Source: Callipepla californica brunnescens (Eukaryota > Chordata > Aves > Galliformes > Odontophoridae). From it: a stretch of 64,000 nucleotides of DNA. The notes under the pieces were generated by a model. It had not been told where the DNA came from and did not search any database. It was given only the letters and a program-made list of their open reading frames with translations. The first letter of the stretch is position 1. Each line of letters begins with the position of its first letter. Position numbers and translations under genes: made by a program. Positions 1-13,700 of this stretch are shown piece after piece. The stretch spans positions 705,001-769,000 of the forward strand of contig JALIRH010000100.1 in assembly GCA_023055505.1 (NCBI GenBank), in the 5' to 3' direction.

Positions 1-734
1 AGGGTTCCGTTAGGGTTGTGGTAATCTGATGCTAGGTGTCGGGATTAGGGTTGTGCTTAAATGTGGGTTTGGTTTGAGGGTCAGAGTTAGGGTTAGGGTA
101 GAGTTAGAATTAGGGTAAGAGTTAGGATTAGGTTTAGGATTAGGATAAAGATTAGGTTAGGATTAGTGTTGGCTTTAGGGTTGTGTCTGGGAGAAGGGTT
201 AGTGTTAGGGATAGACTTAGGGTAAGAGTAAGTGTTAGGAATAGGCATAGGTTTTGGGAAAGTTTCAGAGTTTGGACTGGATTTATGATTAGGGTTAGGG
301 ACAAAGATTTTTTGAGATTTGTGATTAGATTTAGGGAGAAAAGTAGGCTGACTTGTGGTGTTAGCAGTAGGTTTAGGTTTAGGTTTAGGTTTAGGATTCC
401 ATTTGTATTTATTGATCGAGGTTGGGTTAGTTGGAGTGTAAAGGTCAGAGTAGGGTTAGGCCTTGGGATAGGGTTAAGGTTTGGAATAGGATTAGGATTC
501 AAATGATGTTACGGGTTGGTGTTAGGGTTAGGGAAAGGTTAGGATCAGGGTTGAGGTCAGGGTTAGGTATAGGAAAAGGGTTAGTGTTAGGGCTAGGGCA
601 ATTGGAAGGGTTAGGCTTAGGCTTAGATATTAGGGTTAGGTTTAGGCGGAGGTTTGGTTCGAGTGTCAGGGTGAGAGAAGGGGTAGGCCTGGGGTTTGGT
701 TTTGGGTTACATCATACAAATCATCACATACATT

Positions 735-897
735 AGGTGGGGTGGGAGGTGCAAGGAACAGCCAGCAAAGTGCTGAGTTCATTCCAATCAGAGGACCTGA
801 AGATCGGGTAGCTACTATCAAACCGTTTGTGTTGCCAATTCCGATGATATTTATGGGGCCCTGATGTTATGGTTCAGTGGGGAGTCACTATCAAGTC
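735..897 (+). mobile_element. ERV pro/pol sliver in macro-unit 1
   Basis: About 163 bp of non-telomeric sequence lies exactly at the G-to-C strand switch. It matches base for base, with few changes, the start of the ERV at 16843-17005. In the open frame it reads as the tail of a retroviral protease (IKPFVLPIPMIFMG) followed by a stop. The left edge is uncertain by about 25 bp. Confidence 0.85.
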
Positions 898-3800
898 CAA
901 ACCCAATCCAAACCCCAAACCTACTCCTATTCCTAAACCTTATCTTAACCCTAAACCAAACCCAAACCCAAGGCCCTCCCCTTCTCTCAGCCTAACACTC
1001 AAACTAACCTAAACCCGAAACTAACCCTACATTTATCCTAATCTTATCCATATTCTAAGGCCTAACCCTACTCTGACCAGAAAGCTCATGTTGTCTAAAA
1101 TCTACCCCTTACCTAAAACCTAAATCGACAAAAAAACCTAACCCGAAACCTCAACCTAACTCTTCTCCTAACTAGAACACCAGCACTTCACCTTACCCTA
1201 ACTGGAAACCTAGGACTAAATCCTTACCTTGTCCAGAACCCTATTCCTAACCCAAACCAGAATTCTAACCTCTACCCTAACCAAAACCCTTCCCCTAAAC
1301 CTAAACCTAATGCTACCCTCAACCAAACCCTAGCCCTAAATCCTACCCTAAAACCAACACCACGTTTAAGCTCAAACCTCAAGCCTCAAAGAAAGCATCA
1401 GATTACCGCAGATCTCACCTAACACTAACCCCAATCCAATCCCTACTACTAACCCCAAACCCAATCCAAACACCAAAACTATTCCTATTCCTAAACCTAA
1501 CACTAAGCCAGAACCAAACCCAAGGCCTACCCCTTCTCTCAGCCTGACACTCAAACTAACCTAGACCTGAACGCAACGCTAAATCAAATACTAAAACTCA
1601 CCCTTAGCCAAGGCCCTTTTAGGACCCTTCCCTGGTCCTAAAACTAAAGAGAACCCTTCATCTACATCCCTAACCCTTACCCTAAACCTAAATCTACACC
1701 AAAACCTAACCCTAACCCTAACATGTCTTCTAACTGTAAAACTAACGCTTCACCTAACCCGAACTGAAACCCCAGGACTAAACCTTACCTAACACCTAGC
1801 TATATTCCTAACCCTATCCTGAAACCTAACGTTAACCCTAACCCTAAAAACAACTTGGAACCAAACCCTAACCCTAACCTAACCCTTATCAGAACCCTAA
1901 ATCTAATCCTAACCGTTACCTCAATTTAACTCCAATTCTTCCTGAAATCTAAATGGGACCTTAAAACCAACCCCAGATTGAAGCCCAACCCTAAACCTAA
2001 CACAAAGCATTAGATTACCACAGCTATCACCTAACTCTAACCCCAGCCTTAACGCTAATACTATCCCAAACACTATTCCAATTCCTAAACCCAACACAAA
2101 CCCAAAAACACAAAGCCTACAATTCTCACAACCTAACACTGAAAGGAAACCTAAATCTTACCCTAACTCTAAAACTAATCCAAAGCATGACCACAATTTA
2201 AACTCTAAATCTACCTTCAAACTAAAGCTGACCCTAACACCAACCTCAAGTAAAAGCCCAACCCTAAGCCTAACACAAAGCATTAGATTACCACAACGCT
2301 CACCTAACTTCTAACCCCCACCCTAACACTAATACTAAAGCAATCAGATTCCAAATACTAACCCAATTCCTATTCTGAAACCCAAAACTATTCCAAAAAC
2401 AAACCCAAGGCCTAACCTTTCTCTCACCCTAACAATCAAAGAAAACCTATTCCTAAACCTTATCCTAAATCTAGTCCTAACCCTCACCCTTAATCTAACC
2501 CCAACCCCCACCCAGAAGCTAACACTTAGCATTGTACAATACCTAAACGTACCCCCAATCCTTATCACTAAACCTAAAAGGAACCTGAAACATAGTGCTA
2601 AATCCGAACCCTAACCCTGAAGACTAACGCTAACAATGAACCAATTCCTATACATTTTCCTTCCTCCAAATTGATTCCTAGCACTAACCCTAACCCTACA
2701 TTAACCCTATCCTAACCCTAACCCTAACCCAAGCCCTAAACTACAGTAACCCTAACCCTAACCCTAACCCTAACCCTAGCCCTAACCAAACTCTAACCCT
2801 AACCCTAACCCTAAACCTAATGCTAACCCTTACCCTACCCTAACCCTAACCATACCATACCCTAACCCTAACCTACCCTAACACTAACCCTAACCCTAAC
2901 CCTAAACCTAAACCTAAACCTAAACCTAACCCTAACCCTAACCCTAATTCCTAACCCTTACCTTAACTGTATCACAATCCCTATCCTAATTCTTACCCTA
3001 ACCCTAACCCTTACCTAAACCTAACCCTAACCCTAACCCTAACTCTAACCTTAACCCTAACCCTAACCCTAACCTAACCCTAACCCTAATCCTAACCCTA
3101 ACCCTAACTCTAATTCCTAACCCTTACCTTAACTGTATCACAATCCCTATCCTAATTCTTACCCTAACCCTAACCCTTACCTAACCCTAACCCTAACCCT
3201 AACCCTAACTCTCACCTTAACCCTAACCCTAACCCTAACCTAACCCTAACCCTAACCCTAACCCTAACCCTAACCCTAACCCTAACCCTAACCCTAACCC
3301 TAACCCTAACCCTAACCTCAACCCTAACCCTAACTCTAACCTTAACCCTAAACCTAACAATAAATTTAACCCTAACCCTAACACTAACCCTAACCCTAAT
3401 TTTACCCTAACCCTATGCATACCCTAACCCTAACCCTAACCCTAACCCTAACCCCAACCCTAACCTAACCCTAACCCTAACCCTAACCCTAACCCTACCC
3501 TAACCCTAACCCTAACCCTAACCCTAACCCTAACCCTAACCATAACCCTAACCCTAACAATAAATTTAACCTTAACCCTAACCCTAACCCTAACCCTACC
3601 CTAACCCTAACCCTAACCCTAACCCTAACCCTAACCCTAACCCTAACCCTAACCCTACCCTAACCCTAACCCTAACCCTAACCCTAACCCTTACCTTAAC
3701 CCTTACCCTAACCCTAGCCTAACCCAAACCCTAACCCTAACCCTACCCTAACCCTAACCCTAACCCTACCCTAACCCTAACCCTAACCCTAACCCTACCC

Positions 3801-4602
3801 CTAACCCTACTTTACCCTAACCCTAATCCTAACACTAACTCTATCTTTTTTCCTTACCCTAACACTAATCCAATCCCGAACCCTAACCCTAATCCTAGCC
3901 CTAACTCTAACTTTATTCGTAACCCTACCCCTAATCCAAACAATAACCCTTACCCTAATCAAACCCTATCCCTATTCCTAACCCTTACCCTAACCGTATC
4001 ACAATCCCTATCCTAACTCTTACCATAACCCAAACCCTAACCTAACCCTAACCCTAACCCTAACCCTATCCCTAACCCTTACCCTAACTCTAACCCTACC
4101 CTAACCTTAACTCTACCCTAACCGTATCCCTACCCTAACCCTAACCCTAATCCTAGCCCTTACTCTAACTTTATTCCTAACCCTACCCCTGATCCAAACA
4201 CTAACCCTAACCTTAATGTAACCCTAACCCTATTCCTAACCCTTACCCTAACTGTATCCCATTCCCTATCCTAACTCTTACCATAACCCTAACCCTGATG
4301 CTAATGCTAACCCTAACCCTGAATCTAACCCTTACCCTAACCCTATCCCTTACCCAGAAGCTAACACTTAGCGTTGTACAATACCTAACCGTACCCTAAC
4401 CCTATCCCTAAACCTAAAAGGAACCCAAACTCTAACCCTAAATCTGTCCCTGAGCCTAACCTTCAACCTTACCCTAACCTTAACCCTAACCCTGTTCCAT
4501 TCTCTAAACATATCTGTAAGCATTACCTTCATCCTAACTCGAACTCTACCCTAACCCTATCCCTTTGACCCCAACACAAAACCCAGATTGAGCCTGACCC
4601 TA

Positions 4603-4610
4603 ACCTAGGT
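4603..4610. other. C-to-G strand switch with ACCTAGGT palindrome
   Basis: The C-rich tract ends in CCCTAACCTAGGTAGC and the plus strand becomes G-rich. The perfect 8-bp palindrome sits on the switch in all three units (also 9978-9985 and 15318-15325). It looks like an inverted, head-to-head junction of the two telomere-like arms. Confidence 0.7.
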
Positions 4611-5393
4611 AGCATAAAGTGTATGTAGGGTGAATTTGAGTTTTAGGGTCAAAGTTAAATTGTTAGTTTTAGGGTTAGGGTGAAGTATTGCTTTAGTTCT
4701 AGTATTAGGGTGTTTGGGGTTAGGGTTAGGGTAAGGATTTTGGAGTGGATTAGGTTTAGGGTCAGGTTTGGGGGAGTTTTGGGGTTAGGGTTAGATTTAG
4801 GATTAGGGTTAGCAAAAAAGGTGTTTTTGTTTTAGTTTAGGTTAGTGCTAGGATTAGGTTGAGTGTTCTTGTGAAGTTTAGGTTTAGGGTTAGGTTTAGG
4901 TTTAGATTGAGGTTTAGGGTAAGGAGTAGGGTTCATTTGACTTTTAGAGTCAGAGTAGAGTTAAGTCGTGTTAGGGTTAAGGTTAAGAACAGGATTCAGA
5001 TTCCAATTAGGTTTTGGGTTCCTACTAGGGATAGGCCTCAAATTAGTGTTAAGGTTAGGGTTAGGGTTAGGTATAGGGAAAGGGTTAGTGTTAAGGCCAG
5101 GGCAAGTGTATGGTTTAGGGTAAAGATTGGATTTAGGGTTAGGTTTAGATGTAGGTTTGGTTTGATCGTTAGGGTGTGAGAAGGCACCGGCCTTGGATTT
5201 CATTTGGAGATTGGGTAAGGTTTAGGAATAGGAATAACATTGGTGTTTAAAAGATGATTAGTGTTAGTATTAGGGATAGGGTTACGGTTAGAGTTTAGTT
5301 AGGGTTGTTAGTTTTAGAGTGAGGGATAGGGGTATGGTTTGGTCTAGTACTTGGGTTAGGGTTTGGGATAGTCCTAGCATTAGTGTTAGGGTT

Positions 5394-8300
5394 AGGGTTC
5401 CGTTAGGGTTGTGGTAATCTGATGCTAGGTGTCGGGATTAGGGTTGTGCTTAAATGTGGGTTTGGTTTGAGGGTCAGAGTTAGGGTTAGGGTAGAGTTAG
5501 AATTAGGGTAAGAGTTAGGATTAGGTTTAGGATTAGGATAAAGATTAGGTTAGGATTAGTGTTGGCTTTAGGGTTGTGTCTGGGAGAAGGGTTAGTGTTA
5601 GGGATAGACTTAGGGTAAGAGTAAGTGTTAGGAATAGGCATAGGTTTTGGGAAAGTTTCAGAGTTTGGACTGGATTTATGATTAGGGTTAGGGACAAAGA
5701 TTTTTTGAGATTTGTGATTAGATTTAGGGAGAAAAGTAGGCTGACTTGTGGTGTTAGCAGTAGGTTTAGGTTTAGGTTTAGGTTTAGGATTCCATTTGTA
5801 TTTATTGATCGAGGTTGGGTTAGTTGGAGTGTAAAGGTCAGAGTAGGGTTAGGCCTTGGGATAGGGTTAAGGTTTGGAATAGGATTAGGATTCAAATGAT
5901 GTTACGGGTTGGTGTTAGGGTTAGGGAAAGGTTAGGATCAGGGTTGAGGTCAGGGTTAGGTATAGGAAAAGGGTTAGTGTTAGGGCTAGGGCAATTGGAA
6001 GGGTTAGGCTTAGGCTTAGATATTAGGGTTAGGTTTAGGCGGAGGTTTGGTTCGAGTGTCAGGGTGAGAGAAGGGGTAGGCCTGGGGTTTGGTTTTGGGT
6101 TACATCATACAAATCATCACATACATTAGGTGGGGTGGGAGGTGCAAGGAACAGCCAGCAAAGTGCTGAGTTCATTCCAATCAGAGGACCTGAAGATCGG
6201 GTAGCTACTATCAAACCGTTTGTGTTGCCAATTCCGATGATATTTATGGGGCCCTGATGTTATGGTTCAGTGGGGAGTCACTATCAAGTCCAAACCCAAT
6301 CCAAACCCCAAACCTACTCCTATTCCTAAACCTTATCTTAACCCTAAACCAAACCCAAACCCAAGGCCCTCCCCTTCTCTCAGCCTAACACTCAAACTAA
6401 CCTAAACCCGAAACTAACCCTACATTTATCCTAATCTTATCCATATTCTAAGGCCTAACCCTACTCTGACCAGAAAGCTCATGTTGTCTAAAATCTACCC
6501 CTTACCTAAAACCTAAATCGACAAAAAAACCTAACCCGAAACCTCAACCTAACTCTTCTCCTAACTAGAACACCAGCACTTCACCTTACCCTAACTGGAA
6601 ACCTAGGACTAAATCCTTACCTTGTCCAGAACCCTATTCCTAACCCAAACCAGAATTCTAACCTCTACCCTAACCAAAACCCTTCCCCTAAACCTAAACC
6701 TAATGCTACCCTCAACCAAACCCTAGCCCTAAATCCTACCCTAAAACCAACACCACGTTTAAGCTCAAACCTCAAGCCTCAAAGAAAGCATCAGATTACC
6801 GCAGATCTCACCTAACACTAACCCCAATCCAATCCCTACTACTAACCCCAAACCCAATCCAAACACCAAAACTATTCCTATTCCTAAACCTAACACTAAG
6901 CCAGAACCAAACCCAAGGCCTACCCCTTCTCTCAGCCTGACACTCAAACTAACCTAGACCTGAACGCAACGCTAAATCAAATACTAAAACTCACCCTTAG
7001 CCAAGGCCCTTTTAGGACCCTTCCCTGGTCCTAAAACTAAAGAGAACCCTTCATCTACATCCCTAACCCTTACCCTAAACCTAAATCTACACCAAAACCT
7101 AACCCTAACCCTAACATGTCTTCTAACTGTAAAACTAACGCTTCACCTAACCCGAACTGAAACCCCAGGACTAAACCTTACCTAACACCTAGCTATATTC
7201 CTAACCCTATCCTGAAACCTAACGTTAACCCTAACCCTAAAAACAACTTGGAACCAAACCCTAACCCTAACCTAACCCTTATCAGAACCCTAAATCTAAT
7301 CCTAACCGTTACCTCAATTTAACTCCAATTCTTCCTGAAATCTAAATGGGACCTTAAAACCAACCCCAGATTGAAGCCCAACCCTAAACCTAACACAAAG
7401 CATTAGATTACCACAGCTATCACCTAACTCTAACCTCAGCCTTAACGCTAATACTATCCCAAACACTATTCCAATTCCTAAACCCAACACAAACCCAAAA
7501 ACACAAAGCCTACAATTCTCACAACCTAACACTGAAAGGAAACCTAAATCTTACCCTAACTCTAAAACTAATCCAAAGCATGACCACAATTTAAACTCTA
7601 AATCTACCTTCAAACTAAAGCTGACCCTAACACCAACCTCAAGTAAAAGCCCAACCCTAAGCCTAACACAAAGCATTAGATTACCACAACGCTCACCTAA
7701 CTTCTAACCCCCACCCTAACACTAATACTAAAGCAATCAGATTCCAAATACTAACCCAATTCCTATTCTGAAACCCAAAACTATTCCAAAAACAAACCCA
7801 AGGCCTAACCTTTCTCTCACCCTAACAATCAAAGAAAACCTATTCCTAAACCTTATCCTAAATCTAGTCCTAACCCTCACCCTTAATCTAACCCCAACCC
7901 CCACCCAGAAGCTAACACTTAGCATTGTACAATACCTAAACGTACCCCCAATCCTTATCACTAAACCTAAAAGGAACCTGAAACATAGTGCTAAATCCGA
8001 ACCCTAACCCTGAAGACTAACGCTAACAATGAACCAATTCCTATACATTTTCCTTCCTCCAAATTGATTCCTAGCACTAACCCTAACCCTACATTAACCC
8101 TATCCTAACCCTAACCCTAACCCAAGCCCTAAACTACAGTAACCCTAACCCTAACCCTAACCCTAACCCTAGCCCTAACCAAACTCTAACCCTAACCCTA
8201 ACCCTAAACCTAATGCTAACCCTTACCCTACCCTAACCCTAACCATACCATACCCTAACCCTAACCTACCCTAACACTAACCCTAACCCTAACCCTAAAC

Positions 8301-10768
8301 CTAAACCTAAACCTAAACCTAACCCTAACCCTAACCCTAATTCCTAACCCTTACCTTAACTGTATCACAATCCCTATCCTAATTCTTACCCTAACCCTAA
8401 CCCTTACCTAAACCTAACCCTAACCCTAACCCTAACTCTAACCTTAACCCTAACCCTAACCCTAACCTAACCCTAACCCTAATCCTAACCCTAACCCTAA
8501 CTCTAATTCCTAACCCTTACCTTAACTGTATCACAATCCCTATCCTAATTCTTACCCTAACCCTAACCCTTACCTAACCCTAACCCTAACCCTAACCCTA
8601 ACTCTCACCTTAACCCTAACCCTAACCCTAACCTAACCCTAACCCTAACCCTAACCCTAACCCTAACCCTAACCCTAACCCTAACCCTAACCCTAACCCT
8701 AACCCTAACCTCAACCCTAACCCTAACTCTAACCTTAACCCTAAACCTAACAATAAATTTAACCCTAACCCTAACACTAACCCTAACCCTAATTTTACCC
8801 TAACCCTAAGCATACCCTAACCCTAACCCTAACCCTAACCCTAACCCCAACCCTAACCTAACCCTAACCCTAACCCTAACCCTAACCCTACCCTAACCCT
8901 AACCCTAACCCTAACCCTAACCCTAACCCTAACAATAAATTTAACCTTAACCCTAACCCTAACCCTAACCCTACCCTAACCCTAACCCTAACCCTAACCC
9001 TAACCCTAACCCTAACCCTAACCCTAACCCTACCCTAACCCTAACCCTAACCCTAACCCTAACCCTTACCTTAACCCTTACCCTAACCCTAGCCTAACCC
9101 AAACCCTAACCCTAACCCTACCCTAACCCTAACCCTAACCCTACCCTAACCCTAACCCTAACCCTAACCCTACCCCTAACCCTACTTTACCCTAACCCTA
9201 ATCCTAACACTAACTCTATCTTTTTTCCTTACCCTAACACTAATCCAATCCCGAACCCTAACCCTAATCCTAGCCCTAACTCTAACTTTATTCGTAACCC
9301 TACCCCTAATCCAAACAATAACCCTTACCCTAATCAAACCCTATCCCTATTCCTAACCCTTACCCTAACCGTATCACAATCCCTATCCTAACTCTTACCA
9401 TAACCCAAACCCTAACCTAACCCTAACCCTAACCCTAACCCTATCCCTAACCCTTACCCTAACTCTAACCCTACCCTAACCTTAACTCTACCCTAACCGT
9501 ATCCCTACCCTAACCCTAACCCTAATCCTAGCCCTTACTCTAACTTTATTCCTAACCCTACCCCTGATCCAAACACTAACCCTAACCTTAATGTAACCCT
9601 AACCCTATTCCTAACCCTTACCCTAACTGTATCCCATTCCCTATCCTAACTCTTACCATAACCCTAACCCTGATGCTAATGCTAACCCTAACCCTGAATC
9701 TAACCCTTACCCTAACCCTATCCCTTACCCAGAAGCTAACACTTAGCGTTGTACAATACCTAACCGTACCCTAACCCTATCCCTAAACCTAAAAGGAACC
9801 CAAACTCTAACCCTAAATCTGTCCCTGAGCCTAACCTTCAACCTTACCCTAACCTTAACCCTAACCCTGTTCCATTCTCTAAACATATCTGTAAGCATTA
9901 CCTTCATCCTAACTCGAACTCTACCCTAACCCTATCGCTTTGACCCCAACACAAAACCCAGATTGAGCCTGACCCTAACCTAGGTAGCATAAAGTGTATC
10001 TAGGGTGAATTTGAGTTTTAGGGTCAAAGTTAAATTGTTAGTTTTAGGGTTAGGGTGAAGGATTGCTTTAGTTCTAGTATTAGGGTGTTTGGGGTTAGGG
10101 TTAGGGTAAGGATTTTGGAGTGGATTAGGTTTAGGGTCAGGTTTGGGGGAGTTTTGGGGTTAGGGTTAGATTTAGGATTAGGGTTAGCAAAAAAGGTGTT
10201 TTAGTTTTAGTTTAGGTTAGTGCTAGGATTAGGTTGAGTGTTCTTGTGAAGTTTAGGTTTAGGGTTAGGTTTAGGTTTAGATTGAGGTTTAGGGTAAGGA
10301 GTAGGGTTCATTTGACTTTTAGGGTCAGAGTAGAGTTAAGTCGTGTTAGGGTTAAGGTTAAGAACAGGATTCAGATTCCAATTAGGTTTTGGGTTCCTAC
10401 TAGGGATAGGCCTCAAATTAGTGTTAAGGTTAGGGTTAGGGTTAGGTATAGGGAAAGGGTTAGTGTTAAGGCCAGGGCAAGTGTATGGTTTAGGGTAAAG
10501 ATTGGATTTAGGGTTAGGTTTAGATGTAGGTTTGGTTTGATCGTTAGGGTGTGAGAAGGCACCGGCCTTGGATTTCATTTGGAGATTGGGTAAGGTTTAG
10601 GAATAGGAATAACATTGGTGTTTAAAAGATGATTAGTGTTAGTATTAGGGATAGGGTTACGGTTAGAGTTTAGTTAGGGTTGTTAGTTTTAGAGTGAGGG
10701 ATAGGGGTATGGTTTGGTCTAGTACTTGGGTTAGGGTTTGGGATAGTCCTAGCATTAGTGTTAGGGTT
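5394..10768. repeat. Telomere-like macro-unit, copy 2
   Basis: Second complete copy, 5375 bp. It is nearly identical to copy 1 apart from scattered substitutions (for example TAACCCCAGCC becomes TAACCTCAGCC near 7435) and length changes in the pure hexamer tract near 8930. The same order of G-rich, sliver, C-rich and G-rich segments is kept. The high identity points to recent amplification or ongoing homogenisation. Confidence 0.95.
6128..6290 (+). mobile_element. ERV pro/pol sliver in macro-unit 2
   Basis: Same sliver, same edges and same strand-switch position as in unit 1, shifted by exactly 5393 bp. The shared right breakpoint shows that the sliver and the switch were amplified together rather than inserted repeatedly. 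Confidence 0.85.
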
Positions 10769-13700
10769 AGGGTTCCGTTAGGGTTGTGGTAATCTGATGC
10801 TAGGTGTCGGGATTAGGGTTGTGCTTAAATGTGGGTTTGGTTTGAGGGTCAGAGTTAGGGTTAGGGTAGAGTTAGAATTAGGGTAAGAGTTAGGATTAGG
10901 TTTAGGATTAGGATAAAGATTAGGTTAGGATTATTGTTGGCTTTAGGGTTGTGTCTGGGAGAAGGGTTAGTGTTAGGGATAGACTTAGGGTAAGAGTAAG
11001 TGTTAGGAATAGGCATAGGTTTTGGGAAAGTTTCAGAGTTTGGACTGGATTTATGATTAGGGTTAGGGACAAAGATTTTTTGAGATTTGTGATTAGATTT
11101 AGGGAGAAAAGTAGGCTGACTTGTGGTGTTAGCAGTAGGTTTAGGTTTAGGTTTAGGTTTAGGATTCCATTTGTATTTATTGATCGAGGTTGGGTTAGTT
11201 GGAGTGTAAAGGTCAGAGTAGGGTTAGGCCTTGGGATAGGGTTAAGGTTTGGAATAGGATTAGGATTCAAATGATGTTACGGGTTGGTGTTAGGGTTAGG
11301 GAAAGGTTAGGATCAGGGTTGAGGTCAGGGTTAGGTATAGGAAAAGGGTTAGTGTTAGGGCTAGGGCAATTGGAAGGGTTAGGCTTAGGCTTAGATATTA
11401 GGGTTAGGTTTAGGCGGAGGTTTGGTTCGAGTGTCAGGGTGAGAGAAGGGGTAGGCCTGGGGTTTGGTTTTGGGTTACATCATACAAATCATCACATACA
11501 TTAGCTGGGGTGGGAGGTGCAAGGAACAGCCAGCAAAGTGCTGAGTTCATTCCAATCAGAGGACCTGAAGATCGGGTAGCTACTATCAAACCGTTTGTGT
11601 TGCCAATTCCGATGATATTTATGGGGCCCTGATGTTATGGTTCAGTGGGGAGTCACTATCAAGTCCAAACCCAATCCAAACCCCAAACCTACTCCTATTC
11701 CTAAACCTTATCTTAACCCTAAACCAAACCCAAACCCAAGGCCCTCCCCTTCTCTCAGCCTAACACTCAAACTAACCTAAACCCGAAACTAACCCTACAT
11801 TTATCCTAATCTTATCCATATTCTAAGGCCTAACCCTACTCTGACCAGAAAGCTCATGTTGTCTAAAATCTACCCCTTACCTAAAACCTAAATCGACAAA
11901 AAAACCTAACCCGAAACCTCAACCTAACTCTTCTCCTAACTAGAACACCAGCACTTCACCTTACCCTAACTGGAAACCTAGGACTAAATCCTTACCTTGT
12001 CCAGAACCCTATTCCTAACCCAAACCAGAATTCTAACCTCTACCCTAACCAAAACCCTTCCCCTAAACCTAAACCTAATGCTACCCTCAACCAAACCCTA
12101 GCCCTAAATCCTACCCTAAAACCAACACCACGTTTAAGCTCAAACCTCAAGCCTCAAAGAAAGCATCAGATTACCGCAGATCTCACCTAACACTAACCCC
12201 AATCCAATCCCTACTACTAACCCCAAACCCAATCCAAACACCAAAACTATTCCTATTCCTAAACCTAACACTAAGCCAGAACCAAACCCAAGGCCTACCC
12301 CTTCTCTCAGCCTGACACTCAAACTAACCTAGACCTGAACGCAACGCTAAATCAAATACTAAAACTCACCCTTAGCCAAGGCCCTTTTAGGACCCTTCCC
12401 TGGTCCTAAAACTAAAGAGAACCCTTCATCTACATCCCTAACCCTTACCCTAAACCTAAATCTACACCAAAACCTAACCCTAACCCTAACATGTCTTCTA
12501 ACTGTAAAACTAACGCTTCACCTAACCCGAACTGAAACCCCAGGACTAAACCTTACCTAACACCTAGCTATATTCCTAACCCTATCCTGAAACCTAACGT
12601 TAACCCTAACCCTAAAAACAACTTGGAACCAAACCCTAACCCTAACCTAACCCTTATCAGAACCCTAAATCTAATCCTAACCGTTACCTCAATTTAACTC
12701 CAATTCTTCCTGAAATCTAAATGGGACCTTAAAACCAACCCCAGATTGAAGCCCAACCCTAAACCTAACACAAAGCATTAGATTACCACAGCTATCACCT
12801 AACTCTAACCCCAGCCTTAACGCTAATACTATCCCAAACACTATTCCAATTCCTAAACCCAACACAAACCCAAAAACACAAAGCCTACAATTCTCACAAC
12901 CTAACACTGAAAGGAAACCTAAATCTTACCCTAACTCTAAAACTAATCCAAAGCATGACCACAATTTAAACTCTAAATCTACCTTCAAACTAAAGCTGAC
13001 CCTAACACCAACCTCAAGTAAAAGCCCAACCCTAAGCCTAACACAAAGCATTAGATTACCACAACGCTCACCTAACTTCTAACCCCCACCCTAACACTAA
13101 TACTAAAGCAATCAGATTCCAAATACTAACCCAATTCCTATTCTGAAACCCAAAACTATTCCAAAAACAAACCCAAGGCCTAACCTTTCTCTCACCCTAA
13201 CAATCAAAGAAAACCTATTCCTAAACCTTATCCTAAATCTAGTCCTAACCCTCACCCTTAATCTAACCCCAACCCCCACCCAGAAGCTAACACTTAGCAT
13301 TGTACAATACCTAAACGTACCCCCAATCCTTATCACTAAACCTAAAAGGAACCTGAAACATAGTGCTAAATCCGAACCCTAACCCTGAAGACTAACGCTA
13401 ACAATGAACCAATTCCTATACATTTTCCTTCCTCCAAATTGATTCCTAGCACTAACCCTAACCCTACATTAACCCTATCCTAACCCTAACCCTAACCCAA
13501 GCCCTAAACTACAGTAACCCTAACCCTAACCCTAACCCTAACCCTAGCCCTAACCTAACTCTAACCCTAACCCTAACCCTAAACCTAATGCTAACCCTTA
13601 CCCTACCCTAACCCTAACCCTACCATACCCTAACCCTAACCTACCCTAACACTAACCCTAACCCTAACCCTAAACCTAAACCTAAACCTAAACCTAACCC

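Larger units (their letters stand above)
1..5393. repeat. Telomere-like macro-unit, copy 1
   Basis: First complete copy of a head-to-tail unit; the starting phrase AGGGTTCCGTTAGGG recurs at 5394, 10769 and 16109. The plus strand is G-rich (degenerate TTAGGG) to about 734. A retroviral sliver follows at about 735-897, then C-rich degenerate CCCTAA to about 4606 with its purest hexamer runs at about 2680-3830, then G-rich again to the end. All open frames inside it (60-116 residues of R/V/G/L or N/P/L) are repeat artefacts. No gene was found. Confidence 0.95.

Noticed and set aside
152..506. Open frames repeated in each macro-unit (also at 5545, 10920 and 16260)
   Set aside because: They recur only because the unit recurs; composition is pure hexamer translation on both strands.
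3235..3420. True telomere end in the purest CCCTAA runs
   Set aside because: Runs are short, interrupted by variants, and lie inside a unit that is repeated head to tail, so it is internal.
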